Source: Pseudomonas fluorescens (GTDB lineage Bacteria > Pseudomonadota > Gammaproteobacteria > Pseudomonadales > Pseudomonadaceae). From it: DNA of 64,000 bases. Position numbers and translations under genes: made by a program. A model generated the notes under the pieces. That model did no database searches. It saw nothing but the letters and a program-made list of their open reading frames with translations, and was not told the DNA's origin. Each line of letters begins with the position of its first letter. Position 1 is the stretch's first letter. The stretch covers positions 18,893 through 82,892 of the forward strand of contig NZ_CABVHJ010000027.1 of NCBI RefSeq assembly GCF_902497745.1, read 5' to 3'. Positions 42,496 through 51,633 of this stretch are shown here, in pieces.

Positions 42496-44073
42496 ATGGC
42501 CCTCGATATTCACGCTCACCGCATCCTGATCCTCGACTTCGGTTCGCAATACACCCAACTGATTGCCCGCCGTGTGCGCGAAATCGGTGTGTACTGCGAA
42601 CTGCACCCGTTCGACATGGACGAAGATGCGATCCGCGAATTCGCTCCTAAAGGCGTCATCCTCGCCGGCGGCCCCGAGTCCGTGCACGTCGCCGACAGCC
42701 CGCGTTGCCCGCAGGCCGTGTTTGATCTGGGCGTACCGGTCTTCGGTATCTGCTACGGCATGCAGACCATGGCCGAGCAACTGGGCGGCAAGGTTGAAGG
42801 TTCCGAACTGCGTGAGTTCGGTTACGCCCGCGTTGACGTGGTCGGCAAGAGCCGCCTGCTCGACGGCATCGAAGACCACATCGACGCTGACGGCCTGTTC
42901 GGCCTCGACGTATGGATGAGCCACGGTGACAAGGTCACCAGGATGCCGGAAGACTTCCACATTCTGGCCAGCACCCCGAGCTGCCCGATCGCCGGTATGT
43001 TCAACGACGACCGTGGCTACTACGGCGTGCAGTTCCACCCGGAAGTGACCCACACCAAGCAGGGCGGTCGCATCCTGTCGCGCTTCGTTCTCGACATCTG
43101 CGGCTGTGAAGCCCTGTGGACCCCGTCGAAGATCGCTGAAGACGCCATCGCCAACATCCGCGCACAGGTCGGTACCGACAACGTGCTGCTGGGTCTGTCC
43201 GGCGGCGTTGACTCCTCGGTCGTTGCTGCGTTGCTGCACAAAGCCATTGGCGATCAACTGACCTGCGTCTTCGTCGACAACGGCCTGCTGCGTCTGCACG
43301 AAGGCGAGCAAGTGATGGCCATGTTCGCCGAGAACATGGGCGTCAAAGTGATCCGCGCCAACGCTGAAGAGCAGTTCCTCAACAACCTGGCCGGCGAAGC
43401 CGATCCGGAGAAGAAGCGCAAGATCATCGGACGCACTTTCATCGACGTCTTCGATGCCCAGTCGAACAAACTGGAAAACATCAAGTATCTCGCACAGGGC
43501 ACCATCTACCCGGACGTGATCGAGTCGGCTGGCGCGAAAAGCGGCAAGGCCCACGTGATCAAGTCGCACCACAACGTGGGCGGCCTGCCGGAAGAGATGA
43601 ACCTGAAACTGGTCGAGCCACTGCGCGAACTGTTCAAGGACGAAGTCCGTCGTCTGGGTCTGGAACTGGGCCTGCCGTACGACATGGTCTACCGTCACCC
43701 GTTCCCGGGCCCGGGCCTGGGCGTGCGCATCCTCGGTGAAGTGAAAAAGGAATACGCCGACCTGCTGCGTCGCGCTGACCACATCTTCATCGAAGAACTG
43801 CGCAAAGCCGACTGGTACCACAAGGTCAGCCAGGCGTTCGTGGTGTTCCAGCCAGTGAAATCGGTTGGCGTTGTTGGCGATGGCCGTCGTTACGCCTGGG
43901 TTGTTGCCCTGCGCGCCGTGGAAACCATCGACTTCATGACCGCGCGTTGGGCACACCTGCCTTACGAACTGCTGGAAACCGTATCCGGCCGCATCATCAA
44001 TGAAATCGAAGGCATCTCCCGCGTCACTTACGACGTGTCGAGCAAGCCGCCGGCGACCATTGAGTGGGAGTGA
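42496..44073 (+). CDS. guaA: GMP synthase (glutamine-hydrolysing)
   Basis: This 525-residue enzyme turns XMP into GMP. The class I glutaminase half has the nucleophile in FGICYGMQTM and the histidine in FHPEVTHT. The ATP pyrophosphatase half has the PP-loop LLGLSGGVDSSV, and the C-terminal dimer domain follows (RHPFPGPGLGVRILGE). Confidence 0.98.
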   Translation: MALDIHAHRILILDFGSQYTQLIARRVREIGVYCELHPFDMDEDAIREFAPKGVILAGGPESVHVADSPRCPQAVFDLGVPVFGICYGMQTMAEQLGGKVEGSELREFGYARVDVVGKSRLLDGIEDHIDADGLFGLDVWMSHGDKVTRMPEDFHILASTPSCPIAGMFNDDRGYYGVQFHPEVTHTKQGGRILSRFVLDICGCEALWTPSKIAEDAIANIRAQVGTDNVLLGLSGGVDSSVVAALLHKAIGDQLTCVFVDNGLLRLHEGEQVMAMFAENMGVKVIRANAEEQFLNNLAGEADPEKKRKIIGRTFIDVFDAQSNKLENIKYLAQGTIYPDVIESAGAKSGKAHVIKSHHNVGGLPEEMNLKLVEPLRELFKDEVRRLGLELGLPYDMVYRHPFPGPGLGVRILGEVKKEYADLLRRADHIFIEELRKADWYHKVSQAFVVFQPVKSVGVVGDGRRYAWVVALRAVETIDFMTARWAHLPYELLETVSGRIINEIEGISRVTYDVSSKPPATIEWE

Positions 44074-44112
44074 TCCCGCGCACGCTTTGATGGCGTGACT
44101 GCAGGCAGATCA

Positions 44113-44147
44113 AGAGGCCGCGTGAAACCATGTTTCACGCGGCCTTT
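44113..44147. terminator. Terminator between guaA and the toxin-domain gene
   Basis: GAGGCCGCGTGAAAC-CAT-GTTTCACGCGGCCTT, a stem of over ten pairs followed by TTGCGTTTTT. It lies between convergent genes and can serve both. Confidence 0.88.
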
Positions 44148-44178
44148 GCGTTTTTGATATTTTTTTATTGGCGAAAAC

Positions 44179-47100
44179 TCAATCAGGGATTCGGCTTTGC
44201 AGGATCAGCCCAGTCTCGACCAGTCGTTGGGACATCTCTTTCAGGCTGGCAAACCCGATGTCATTCACGCGCTGCCAGGCGGGTCGGTGGAGGGAGAACT
44301 TGCCGTCGCTCAAGCGAGTGATCGCGGTGCGCTGGAGCATGCCTTGCTTGCTGCGATGGATCAGGGTGTAGACGTTGCCGGTTTTCTTGAATAGATACAT
44401 GCCGCGCCTATGCAGCAGATTTTCCAGCGTCACCTCGCTCCAGTTCACCTCGGGTGCCTGGACTTTCAGGCGCAAGTCGGCGCGAAGCAGATCCAGATTG
44501 CCTTGTCTGGCTCCACTGGCAGGAGAGCTGCCGCGTGGTATTTCAATTCCCGGGTCGACATCCACACCCGGTTCTTCATCGACTGCGACTTCATCAATAC
44601 GCAGGCCGATCCCTCTCTTCAATTCACTGACGCCCGCCAGCCCTCTGAAGGTGTTGGTGTTTTGAGCATCCGTTACTACGATCCATTTTTCCGGGCTGTT
44701 GAGGTAAGCATCCCCTGTCATGATGTCGTTGGTCAGGTAGGTGCCCATCATCTGCTCGTCGACGGAGGGCAGCGGTGTTTTCATTTTATAGCTCGCCGCG
44801 CAGTCGATGGCTTGAAGCCGAACACCGTGGCTCCTGGCGACCTTGACCAGTTCAATCGGGTTGAAACGCCCGCCCGGGTCAGTGCCGAGACTGCTTAAGT
44901 AGGTCTGCAAATCCGCAGACATATCGCCGCTCGTGAGGTAGCGGTTCAATTCCACTTGAGCGAAGTCACTGAGCAGGCCACGCATGTAAAGCGTTTTCGC
45001 ATGCCGGGCCAGCGCCGGCATGTTTTCAATCAGAAAACGCGTACTGGCGATGCGGTCGAGAGTTGCTCCCACCACCAGTCCTGACGCGTTTTCGAAAATC
45101 CGGTCGATGAGGTCGGCCATTGGCATCAGGCGGTTGATCTCGGGGATCGACGGACGCACGGGCTGGGTAATCCACGGTAAATTCTGGAAAAAGCTTCTGG
45201 CTGAGTGCTGCAACAGCTGGCGTTTGCCGACTGCAAACAACTCGAACGGGTCTTCGATACCAAGACCGCCAGCACCGTCGTTCTGCATTTGGGCATGGGT
45301 TTCATCCAGGTTCAGCGCCCAGCCCTTTATCGAACGGCGCACAGTCGGATCGATATCGTAGGCGCTGCGCACAGCGCGTGGCGGGCGCGATGTCGACGGT
45401 TGCGGATCTGCCAGAGGTTGCGCGGGCGTCTCGGGTGTCTCGGGCGCTGCGGGTTCGAAGGTGTCGAGCTGGATATCGGGAGTGCATTGTTTGCCCATGC
45501 ATTGGCCACCGCCCTTGAGGCCCAGTGCTGGCATCCGTTCCCATTCACCGGCGCCATTGAGGCGGATCGGCAAGGAATGGACAAGCTGGTTGGGTCTTTG
45601 CGGGTCAACGATCGCCCAGTCACCAGCGCCATTCGAGTCAGCGAAATAACGCACATAGTACGGATTGTCGTTCATCAGAATGGCGTAGGGCGGATCAGTA
45701 TCGAGTCGGTAGATCCCCTGGTATTTACCGGACTCCTCGTCGAGTGGGGTGCCATCGAGCAATTCGTTGCACTGATAACGTTCGGGCACCGGTGGCGGTG
45801 CAGCCTTTTGCGCTGGAACCAGCACCGTTTCATCAAGATTCGGCACGCTAATGTCGGCATCGTCCGGCACCATGATCTGTGTCGGGTTTTCAGTTTCGAC
45901 GGAGGGGCTCAGGAATTCGCTGTATTCGGCCATTTCAGCAGCCTCAGCCGCATCGACCTCAGCGCCCACCTCCAGCATCGGCCCGGTGCCGATGAGCAAT
46001 GGAAGGTTGAACAGCAGATTGATGCCATTCAGCACCCCACCCAGTACGCCGGCCTTGCGCTCGGCCCTGGTTTTGCCGTTTTGCGCCTGATCGATATTCA
46101 GGCCCATGTTCACGATGGTGGCACCAATCACCGGCAGCGCCAGCGGCCAGCCGACAGTGGCCATCGGTCCAAATACCTTGAGTCCCGCGCTCAGATAACC
46201 GATCCACAGTTTTTTGCGCAGATCACCATTCGATGTCAGCGAGAGGTGGGCCTCTGCGAACATCGCCTGGCGGGTCGAGTCGCGTAGCCAACTGAATGCA
46301 TCATCAGTCAACCGCAGGTTTGTGCGGTTGACCAGGTGATGGTCGGCCCGGCCCCAAGTGCCGACCAGCCGATTCATCAGGTCGGTCAGGTTCTCGGTCA
46401 TGAGCTGACGGTCGGCGAGTGCGAAATGCTCCATGAAGGCCGCGCGGCGGTTCGCGTCGTTCATTTGGTCAAGCACCCACCAGTGCAGGTCTGCCGCCGT
46501 ATCCTTGACCACGAACGCCTTGGTTTCACCGGGCAGGTAAATAATCTGCCGGCCACCGGGATCGACAATGCGCAGTAGTCGCGTCGCGACATGCCCGTCA
46601 ATGTCGAAGGCGTATACATCCCCGGTCGCAGCGTGACTCGCTTGCAGCATGCTCAGGGTTACCGGCCAGCTGACAGGCCCCACTACCGAGTCCACCAACC
46701 ATTGAAAGTCACTGCCGGTGAGTTGCCCAAGGTCCAGCGCCTGCACCGCGCGGCTGAGGAAATTGCACTTGGCCAAGGTGCGGAAATCATCGGCGTGGCT
46801 GTTCCAGAAGTCCGTCAGAGTGGCGCTGTAATGACCACTGAAGTCGAGGCTCCAAAAGGCTTTCAAGACCTCATTGCCATGCAGGCGTACTTGATTTTTT
46901 TCGTCGAAGTTTTCGCCCTGCGGACCCTCTGTATAGAAGCCGCCGTACAGGTCGAGAAGATCGGCGTTGTCCTGGTCGGTGGCGCGAAAACGATGAATCA
47001 CCAGTTGTGTCAGCGTCGTCGATTCGTAGGGTTTTTCGCGGATGTGCTCCCACCCGGTAAACGAGCGAGTACTGCTCTGGGCTGTCTTGAAGCGATGGAA

Positions 47101-47274
47101 ATACACCTGATCCGGATCAAGGCTCGACAAGCCTTTTGCTTCGAGCAGATCACGCGCGGCTTCACGTGCTGCATCCTGCAGGCCGGGGCAGTTTTGCACG
47201 ACAGTAAAGGCGATCCGCTTGAGAGCTGCTTTGTCTGCCGGGTTCGGCAGAGGAGGTTGCTGGGCTGCGTTCAT
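44179..47274 (-). CDS. Dermonecrotic-toxin-domain (DUF6543-type) large protein
   Basis: This 1031-residue protein has no signal peptide (start MNAAQQPPLPNPADKAALKR after GGAGAAAGC). The first 340 residues resemble the N-terminal helical domain of large Pseudomonas proteins called dermonecrotic toxin domain-containing. Two hydrophobic stretches follow (about 356-395 and 409-432), a Pro/Glu linker (about 460-500), a small beta domain (500-600), another Pro-rich linker (608-632), then a C-terminal region (710-900) resembling the TIKI/ChaN/EreA-like domain of these proteins. There the expected GE.H and EHL signatures read GATLD (736-740) and YMRGLL (763-768), which suggests lost catalysis. The delivery route is unknown; no T6SS or Rhs gene adjoins. 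It lies 103 bp downstream of treR on the same strand. Confidence 0.75.
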   Translation of the reverse strand: MNAAQQPPLPNPADKAALKRIAFTVVQNCPGLQDAAREAARDLLEAKGLSSLDPDQVYFHRFKTAQSSTRSFTGWEHIREKPYESTTLTQLVIHRFRATDQDNADLLDLYGGFYTEGPQGENFDEKNQVRLHGNEVLKAFWSLDFSGHYSATLTDFWNSHADDFRTLAKCNFLSRAVQALDLGQLTGSDFQWLVDSVVGPVSWPVTLSMLQASHAATGDVYAFDIDGHVATRLLRIVDPGGRQIIYLPGETKAFVVKDTAADLHWWVLDQMNDANRRAAFMEHFALADRQLMTENLTDLMNRLVGTWGRADHHLVNRTNLRLTDDAFSWLRDSTRQAMFAEAHLSLTSNGDLRKKLWIGYLSAGLKVFGPMATVGWPLALPVIGATIVNMGLNIDQAQNGKTRAERKAGVLGGVLNGINLLFNLPLLIGTGPMLEVGAEVDAAEAAEMAEYSEFLSPSVETENPTQIMVPDDADISVPNLDETVLVPAQKAAPPPVPERYQCNELLDGTPLDEESGKYQGIYRLDTDPPYAILMNDNPYYVRYFADSNGAGDWAIVDPQRPNQLVHSLPIRLNGAGEWERMPALGLKGGGQCMGKQCTPDIQLDTFEPAAPETPETPAQPLADPQPSTSRPPRAVRSAYDIDPTVRRSIKGWALNLDETHAQMQNDGAGGLGIEDPFELFAVGKRQLLQHSARSFFQNLPWITQPVRPSIPEINRLMPMADLIDRIFENASGLVVGATLDRIASTRFLIENMPALARHAKTLYMRGLLSDFAQVELNRYLTSGDMSADLQTYLSSLGTDPGGRFNPIELVKVARSHGVRLQAIDCAASYKMKTPLPSVDEQMMGTYLTNDIMTGDAYLNSPEKWIVVTDAQNTNTFRGLAGVSELKRGIGLRIDEVAVDEEPGVDVDPGIEIPRGSSPASGARQGNLDLLRADLRLKVQAPEVNWSEVTLENLLHRRGMYLFKKTGNVYTLIHRSKQGMLQRTAITRLSDGKFSLHRPAWQRVNDIGFASLKEMSQRLVETGLILQSRIPD

Positions 47275-47377
47275 GCTTTCTCCATCCTTGAGAAAATGAA
47301 GGCGGAGCATGGCCTGTTCGCTCAAGGGGAGTGCACTACATATGTACCGCACATTGTCGTTCGAAACGTGCGGGGGG

Positions 47378-48082
47378 TCAGCGTCGTGCCACGTCGGAGA
47401 AGTAAAACTTGTCCAGGGTGTGCCGCGATTCGGTGTACTCGAACTGACGACCGTCCTGGAGGAAGGTCTGGTTGCTGACCACGATCACATGGCTCTGGCC
47501 GTCGAGGTCCAGGTGCAATTGATCATCTTTGCTGCGGGGCACGGCTTCGATGGTGCGCTGGGCGTAGGCAATCTGTAACTGCAGGGTCTGTTCGATATGG
47601 GCGTAGATCGACTGCTCCGCGATCTCGAGGGACAGGTCGGGAATCACTTCGCTGACGAAGTGGTTGATGTCGAGGATGACCCGTTTGCCATCGATCCGCC
47701 GTACGCGCTTGATCCGCGTGATCAGGCTGCCCGGCTCGGCATGGATGTGCTCGAGCAGGGCGCCTTCAAGCGGGATCTGGCTCAGCTCGACCACTTCGGT
47801 GCTGACATCGTTGCCGAGGCGCGGATAGGTCTCCTGAAAACTGACGATGCCGCCGAGCTGAAATTCGATCGGGTTGGTCGAAAGCACGAAGGTGCCTTTG
47901 CCGTGGATTTTCTGCGCAAAGCCACGCTCCTGAAGGAGTTCGATCGCCTTGCGCACCGTGCCACGGCTGGCCTGATAGCTGTCCATCAGTTCGGTTTCGG
48001 AAGGCAGACGGGCGCCGCGCTCCAGGCGTTCAGTCGTGATGCTGGCCAGCAGATCGCTATAGATCTGGTTGTATTTGCTCAT
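47378..48082 (-). CDS. treR: Trehalose operon repressor, GntR family
   Basis: This 234-residue regulator has an N-terminal GntR winged helix (TERLERGARLPSETELMDSYQASRGTVRKAI region) and a C-terminal UTRA effector domain (IKRVRRIDGKRVILDINHFV). It resembles Bacillus-type TreR, which senses trehalose-6-phosphate. It is divergent from the PTS genes across a 235 bp gap that contains two mirror-image operator-like palindromes. Confidence 0.93.
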   Translation of the reverse strand: MSKYNQIYSDLLASITTERLERGARLPSETELMDSYQASRGTVRKAIELLQERGFAQKIHGKGTFVLSTNPIEFQLGGIVSFQETYPRLGNDVSTEVVELSQIPLEGALLEHIHAEPGSLITRIKRVRRIDGKRVILDINHFVSEVIPDLSLEIAEQSIYAHIEQTLQLQIAYAQRTIEAVPRSKDDQLHLDLDGQSHVIVVSNQTFLQDGRQFEYTESRHTLDKFYFSDVARR

Positions 48083-48220
48083 GGGTAGGCTCGGTGCCGA
48101 CTGTGCTCAAAGCCACGAACCTTAAGGCCAGGGTAGGGCTTTGTCCATGTGGACGATGGAAATCACCTTAGGGCTGAGTAGGAAATTTCGCCTTCGGTCT
48201 GGCGGGAACATACATAAACA

Positions 48221-48264
48221 AACTCGTCTGTACGAGTTGTTGCATTAACTCGTACAGACGAGTA
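48221..48264. promoter_or_regulatory. Two mirror-image TreR operator candidates
   Basis: AACTCGTCTGTACGAGTT (48221..48238) is itself an inverted repeat (AACTCGT-4 bp-ACGAGTT). AACTCGTACAGACGAGT (48247..48263) is its reverse complement. Centres are about 26 bp apart. Their position upstream of the permease gene and the palindromic form fit a GntR-type dimer, so TreR is the obvious binder. Confidence 0.8.
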
Positions 48265-48317
48265 TTTTTCGCTTCGGCGTGCTGCCAATAACAACAATCC
48301 ATAGCGGAAGAACAAGC

Positions 48318-49760
48318 ATGAGCCACGACTATCCGAACATTGCCAGGCAATTGCTGCACAGCCTCGGTGGCAGCGACAACCTCGAACAGGCCGCCCATTG
48401 CGTCACGCGGTTGCGACTGGCCCTGAAGGACCCGAGCCTGGTCGACACTGCCACGCTCAATCAGATCGATCTGGTCAAGGGCTCGTTCTTCACCGGCGGC
48501 TTGTATCAGGTGGTGATCGGTCCGGGCGAAGTGGAAAAGGTCTATGCCGAACTGCGTCGCCAGACCGGTCTCGCGGCCTCGACCATCGCTGACGTCAAAC
48601 AGAAAAGCGCCGAAAAGATCAACGCCATGCAGCGTCTGGTGCGGGTGTTTTCCGATGTGTTCATGCCGATCCTGCCAGCATTGATCATTGCCGGCCTGCT
48701 GATGGGTATCAACAATCTGCTCGGCGCCAAAGGCATGTTCATCGAAGGGCAGACCCTGCTCGATGCCTACCCGAAACTCGACGGGCTGTGGAGCCTGATC
48801 AATCTGATGGCCAATACCTCGTTCGTGTTTCTGCCGGCGCTGGTGGGCTGGTCAGCGGCCAAACGTTTTGGCGGCAGCGAGATCCTCGGCATCGTGCTCG
48901 GCCTGATGCTGGTGCACCCGGATCTGCTCAACGCCTGGAACTACGGCAAGGCCGTGGCGGGGCTGGACGGGCAGCAGTTGCCGTACTTCGACATTCTCGG
49001 ATTGTTTCAGGTGGAAAAGGTCGGTTATCAGGGGCAGATCCTGCCGATTCTGTTGGCGGCCTACGTGATGAGTGTCATCGAAAAATGGTTGCGCGCCCGC
49101 GTGCCGAACGCCATTCAATTGCTCGTGGTGCCGATCACTACGATTGTCGTCACCGGTGTGCTGGCACTGGCGGTGATCGGCCCGGTGACCCGCCACATCG
49201 GCATCTTCATCACCGAAGGGCTGGTCATGCTGTTTGATCTGGCACCGATGGTCGGGGGCGCGATTTTCGGTCTGCTGTATGCGCCGCTGGTGATCACCGG
49301 CATGCACCACATGTTTCTCGCGGTCGATCTGCAATTGATCTCGACCCAGGGCGGCACCTTCATCTGGCCGATGATCGTCATGTCCAATCTCGCCCAGGGC
49401 AGTGCCGCCCTGGCGGTGTTCTGGATGACCCGTAATGCGCGGGACAAGAGCATGGCATCGACCTCGGCGATTTCCGCCTACTTCGGTATCACCGAGCCGG
49501 CGATGTTTGGCGTCAACCTGCGCTACAAGTTTCCGTTTTACGCCGCGCTGACCGGCTCGGCGCTGGGCTGCGTATTCCTGTCGCTGAAAAAGGTTCAGGC
49601 CTCGGCCATCGGCGTCGGTGGTCTGCCGGGTTTCATCTCGATCATTCCGCAGTACATCCCGATGTTCGTCATCGGGATGCTGATTGCCATGCTCGTGCCG
49701 TTTGTCCTGACCTGTGCACTCAGCATGAAGATCGTCCGGCCCGGTTATCGGGTTGCCTGA
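48318..49760 (+). CDS. treP: PTS trehalose-specific EIIBC permease
   Basis: This 480-residue protein has an N-terminal EIIB domain with the phosphorylated cysteine Cys28 in AAHCVTRLRLALKD, then a ten-segment EIIC domain (VFSDVFMPILPALIIAGLLMG, GSYMITGMHHMFLAVDL-type region at ITGMHHMFLAVDLQ and SAYFGITEPAMFGVNLRYKFP). It phosphorylates trehalose to trehalose-6-phosphate during uptake. No EIIA domain is fused, so phosphate must come from elsewhere, most likely the EIIA-HPr-EI protein encoded at 52920. GGAAGAA precedes the ATG. Confidence 0.94.
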   Translation: MSHDYPNIARQLLHSLGGSDNLEQAAHCVTRLRLALKDPSLVDTATLNQIDLVKGSFFTGGLYQVVIGPGEVEKVYAELRRQTGLAASTIADVKQKSAEKINAMQRLVRVFSDVFMPILPALIIAGLLMGINNLLGAKGMFIEGQTLLDAYPKLDGLWSLINLMANTSFVFLPALVGWSAAKRFGGSEILGIVLGLMLVHPDLLNAWNYGKAVAGLDGQQLPYFDILGLFQVEKVGYQGQILPILLAAYVMSVIEKWLRARVPNAIQLLVVPITTIVVTGVLALAVIGPVTRHIGIFITEGLVMLFDLAPMVGGAIFGLLYAPLVITGMHHMFLAVDLQLISTQGGTFIWPMIVMSNLAQGSAALAVFWMTRNARDKSMASTSAISAYFGITEPAMFGVNLRYKFPFYAALTGSALGCVFLSLKKVQASAIGVGGLPGFISIIPQYIPMFVIGMLIAMLVPFVLTCALSMKIVRPGYRVA

Positions 49761-49765
49761 ATCGA

Positions 49766-49848
49766 TCTGTAGGAGCTGCCGAAGGCTGCGATCTTTTGAT
49801 CTTGCCTCTCAAAGTCAAAAGATCGCAGCCTTCGGCAGCTCCTACAGA
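49766..49848. repeat. REP-like inverted doublet, family 2
   Basis: TCTGTAGGAGCTGCCGAAGG and its complement between the treP stop and treC, that is, inside a probable operon. It may create an RNA processing or stability boundary. Confidence 0.92.
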
Positions 49849-49877
49849 ACTCGTAAAATTCAAGAGGGAAATGTGCC

Positions 49878-51527
49878 ATGCAAGACTGGCAGCGTTCGGT
49901 GATCTACCAGGTCTATCCGAAGAGTTTTCATAGCCACGCCGGCAACCCGACGGGTGATCTGCTGGGTATCGTCGCCAAGCTCGACTACCTGCAATGGCTG
50001 GGCGTCGACTGCTTGTGGATCACGCCATTTTTGCGTTCGCCACAGCGCGATAACGGCTATGACATCAGCGATTACTACGCCATCGACCCGAGTTACGGCA
50101 GCATGGCCGATTGTGAATTGTTGATCGCTGAAGCGGGCAAGCGCGGGATCAAGCTGATGCTCGACATCGTGGTCAATCACACCTCGATCGAACATGTCTG
50201 GTTCCAGCAGGCGCGCAGCAGCCTCGACAACCCTTACCGTGACTTCTACATCTGGCGTGATCAGCCGAACAACTGGGAATCCAAGTTCGGCGGTTCCGCC
50301 TGGGAATATGAAGCCCAGACCGGTCAGTATTACCTGCACCTGTTCGACCACACACAGGCCGACCTGAATTGGGACAATCCCGAGGTCCGCGCCGAAGTGT
50401 TCCGGATGATGCAGTTCTGGCGGGACAAGGGCGTGGGTGGTTTTCGTCTGGACGTGATCAATCTGATCTCCAAGCCGGAGGACTTTCCCGAAGACGACAG
50501 CGATGGCCGACGCTTCTATACCGACGGGCCGAATGTCCACACGTACTTGCAGCAAATGCACCGCGAAGTCTTCGAAGGGCACGACCTGATCAATGTCGGC
50601 GAGATGTCCTCGACCAGTCTTGAACACTGCATTCGTTATTCGAATCCGCAGTCGAAAGAACTGTCGATGACCTTCAACTTTCATCATTTGAAAGTCGATT
50701 ATCCGAACCTGCAGAAGTGGGTGCGCGCCGACTTCGATTTCCTTCAGCTCAAGAAAATCCTGTCCGACTGGCAGACCGGCATGCAGGCCGGTGGCGGCTG
50801 GAATGCGCTGTTCTGGTGTAACCACGATCAACCGCGAGTTGTTTCGCGCTTCGGCCATGACGGCGAATACCGCGAGCTGTCGGCGAAGATGCTCGGCACT
50901 GCGCTGCATTTTCTGCAGGGCACGCCGTTCGTGTATCAGGGCGAAGAGTTGGGCATGACCAATCCGGGGTTTGAATCGATCGAGCATTATCGCGATGTCG
51001 AGACGCTGAACATCTTTCGCCTCAAGCGCGAGGCCGGCAGCAGCGATGCCGACAACATGGCGGCGATCATGCAGAAATCCCGCGATAACGGTCGTACACC
51101 GATGCACTGGGACGCCGGGCCGAATGCCGGTTTCAGTAGCGTCGAGCCGTGGATCGGGGTGCCGGCCAATGCCGCGCAGATCAACGTTGCCCACCAGCTC
51201 GATGACCCGGAATCGGTGCTGCATCACTACCGCCGTCTGATCGCGCTGCGTCGCCACGAACCTTTGATCACTGAAGGGCTGTACCAACAATTGCTGCCGG
51301 AACATCCGCAAGTCTGGGCGTATGTGCGGGAAGGTGATGCCGAGCGCCTGTTAGTGGTGAACAACTTCTACGGGACACCCTGTGAAGTGGAATTACCGAC
51401 GACGGTCATCAGTGAATCGATGAGACAGCGACAGTTGATCAGCAATTATCCGGCAGGCCCGTTGCGCAACCGACAGGTGGCGTTGCGACCTTACGAGTCC
51501 TTCGTCCTGCACCTGATCGATCCCTGA
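49878..51527 (+). CDS. treC: Trehalose-6-phosphate hydrolase (GH13)
   Basis: This 549-residue cytoplasmic alpha-amylase-superfamily enzyme splits trehalose-6-phosphate to glucose and glucose-6-phosphate. GH13 signatures are MLDIVVNHTSIEH, the nucleophile Asp in GGFRLDVINLI, the acid Glu in LINVGEMSS and WCNHDQPRVVSRFG. The context after a trehalose EIIBC favours this over trehalose synthase or isomaltase. Confidence 0.95.
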   Translation: MQDWQRSVIYQVYPKSFHSHAGNPTGDLLGIVAKLDYLQWLGVDCLWITPFLRSPQRDNGYDISDYYAIDPSYGSMADCELLIAEAGKRGIKLMLDIVVNHTSIEHVWFQQARSSLDNPYRDFYIWRDQPNNWESKFGGSAWEYEAQTGQYYLHLFDHTQADLNWDNPEVRAEVFRMMQFWRDKGVGGFRLDVINLISKPEDFPEDDSDGRRFYTDGPNVHTYLQQMHREVFEGHDLINVGEMSSTSLEHCIRYSNPQSKELSMTFNFHHLKVDYPNLQKWVRADFDFLQLKKILSDWQTGMQAGGGWNALFWCNHDQPRVVSRFGHDGEYRELSAKMLGTALHFLQGTPFVYQGEELGMTNPGFESIEHYRDVETLNIFRLKREAGSSDADNMAAIMQKSRDNGRTPMHWDAGPNAGFSSVEPWIGVPANAAQINVAHQLDDPESVLHHYRRLIALRRHEPLITEGLYQQLLPEHPQVWAYVREGDAERLLVVNNFYGTPCEVELPTTVISESMRQRQLISNYPAGPLRNRQVALRPYESFVLHLIDP

Positions 51528-51633
51528 CATTTAACTAGAAAACCAGCTTTCAAAAAAACACGCAGTGCACTGCGCGGGGGATTTTTGCGCGCCGAAATCA
51601 TGCAACCAGACAATAAAAACAATGGGGTGGCTT

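Noticed and set aside
44179..47274. Type VI or Rhs toxin locus
   Set aside because: No VgrG, PAAR, Hcp, Rhs repeats or obvious immunity gene lies next to it.
48083..48317. CRISPR-like repeat from the repeated ACTCGT blocks
   Set aside because: There are only two copies in opposite orientation in a promoter gap; they fit repressor operators.
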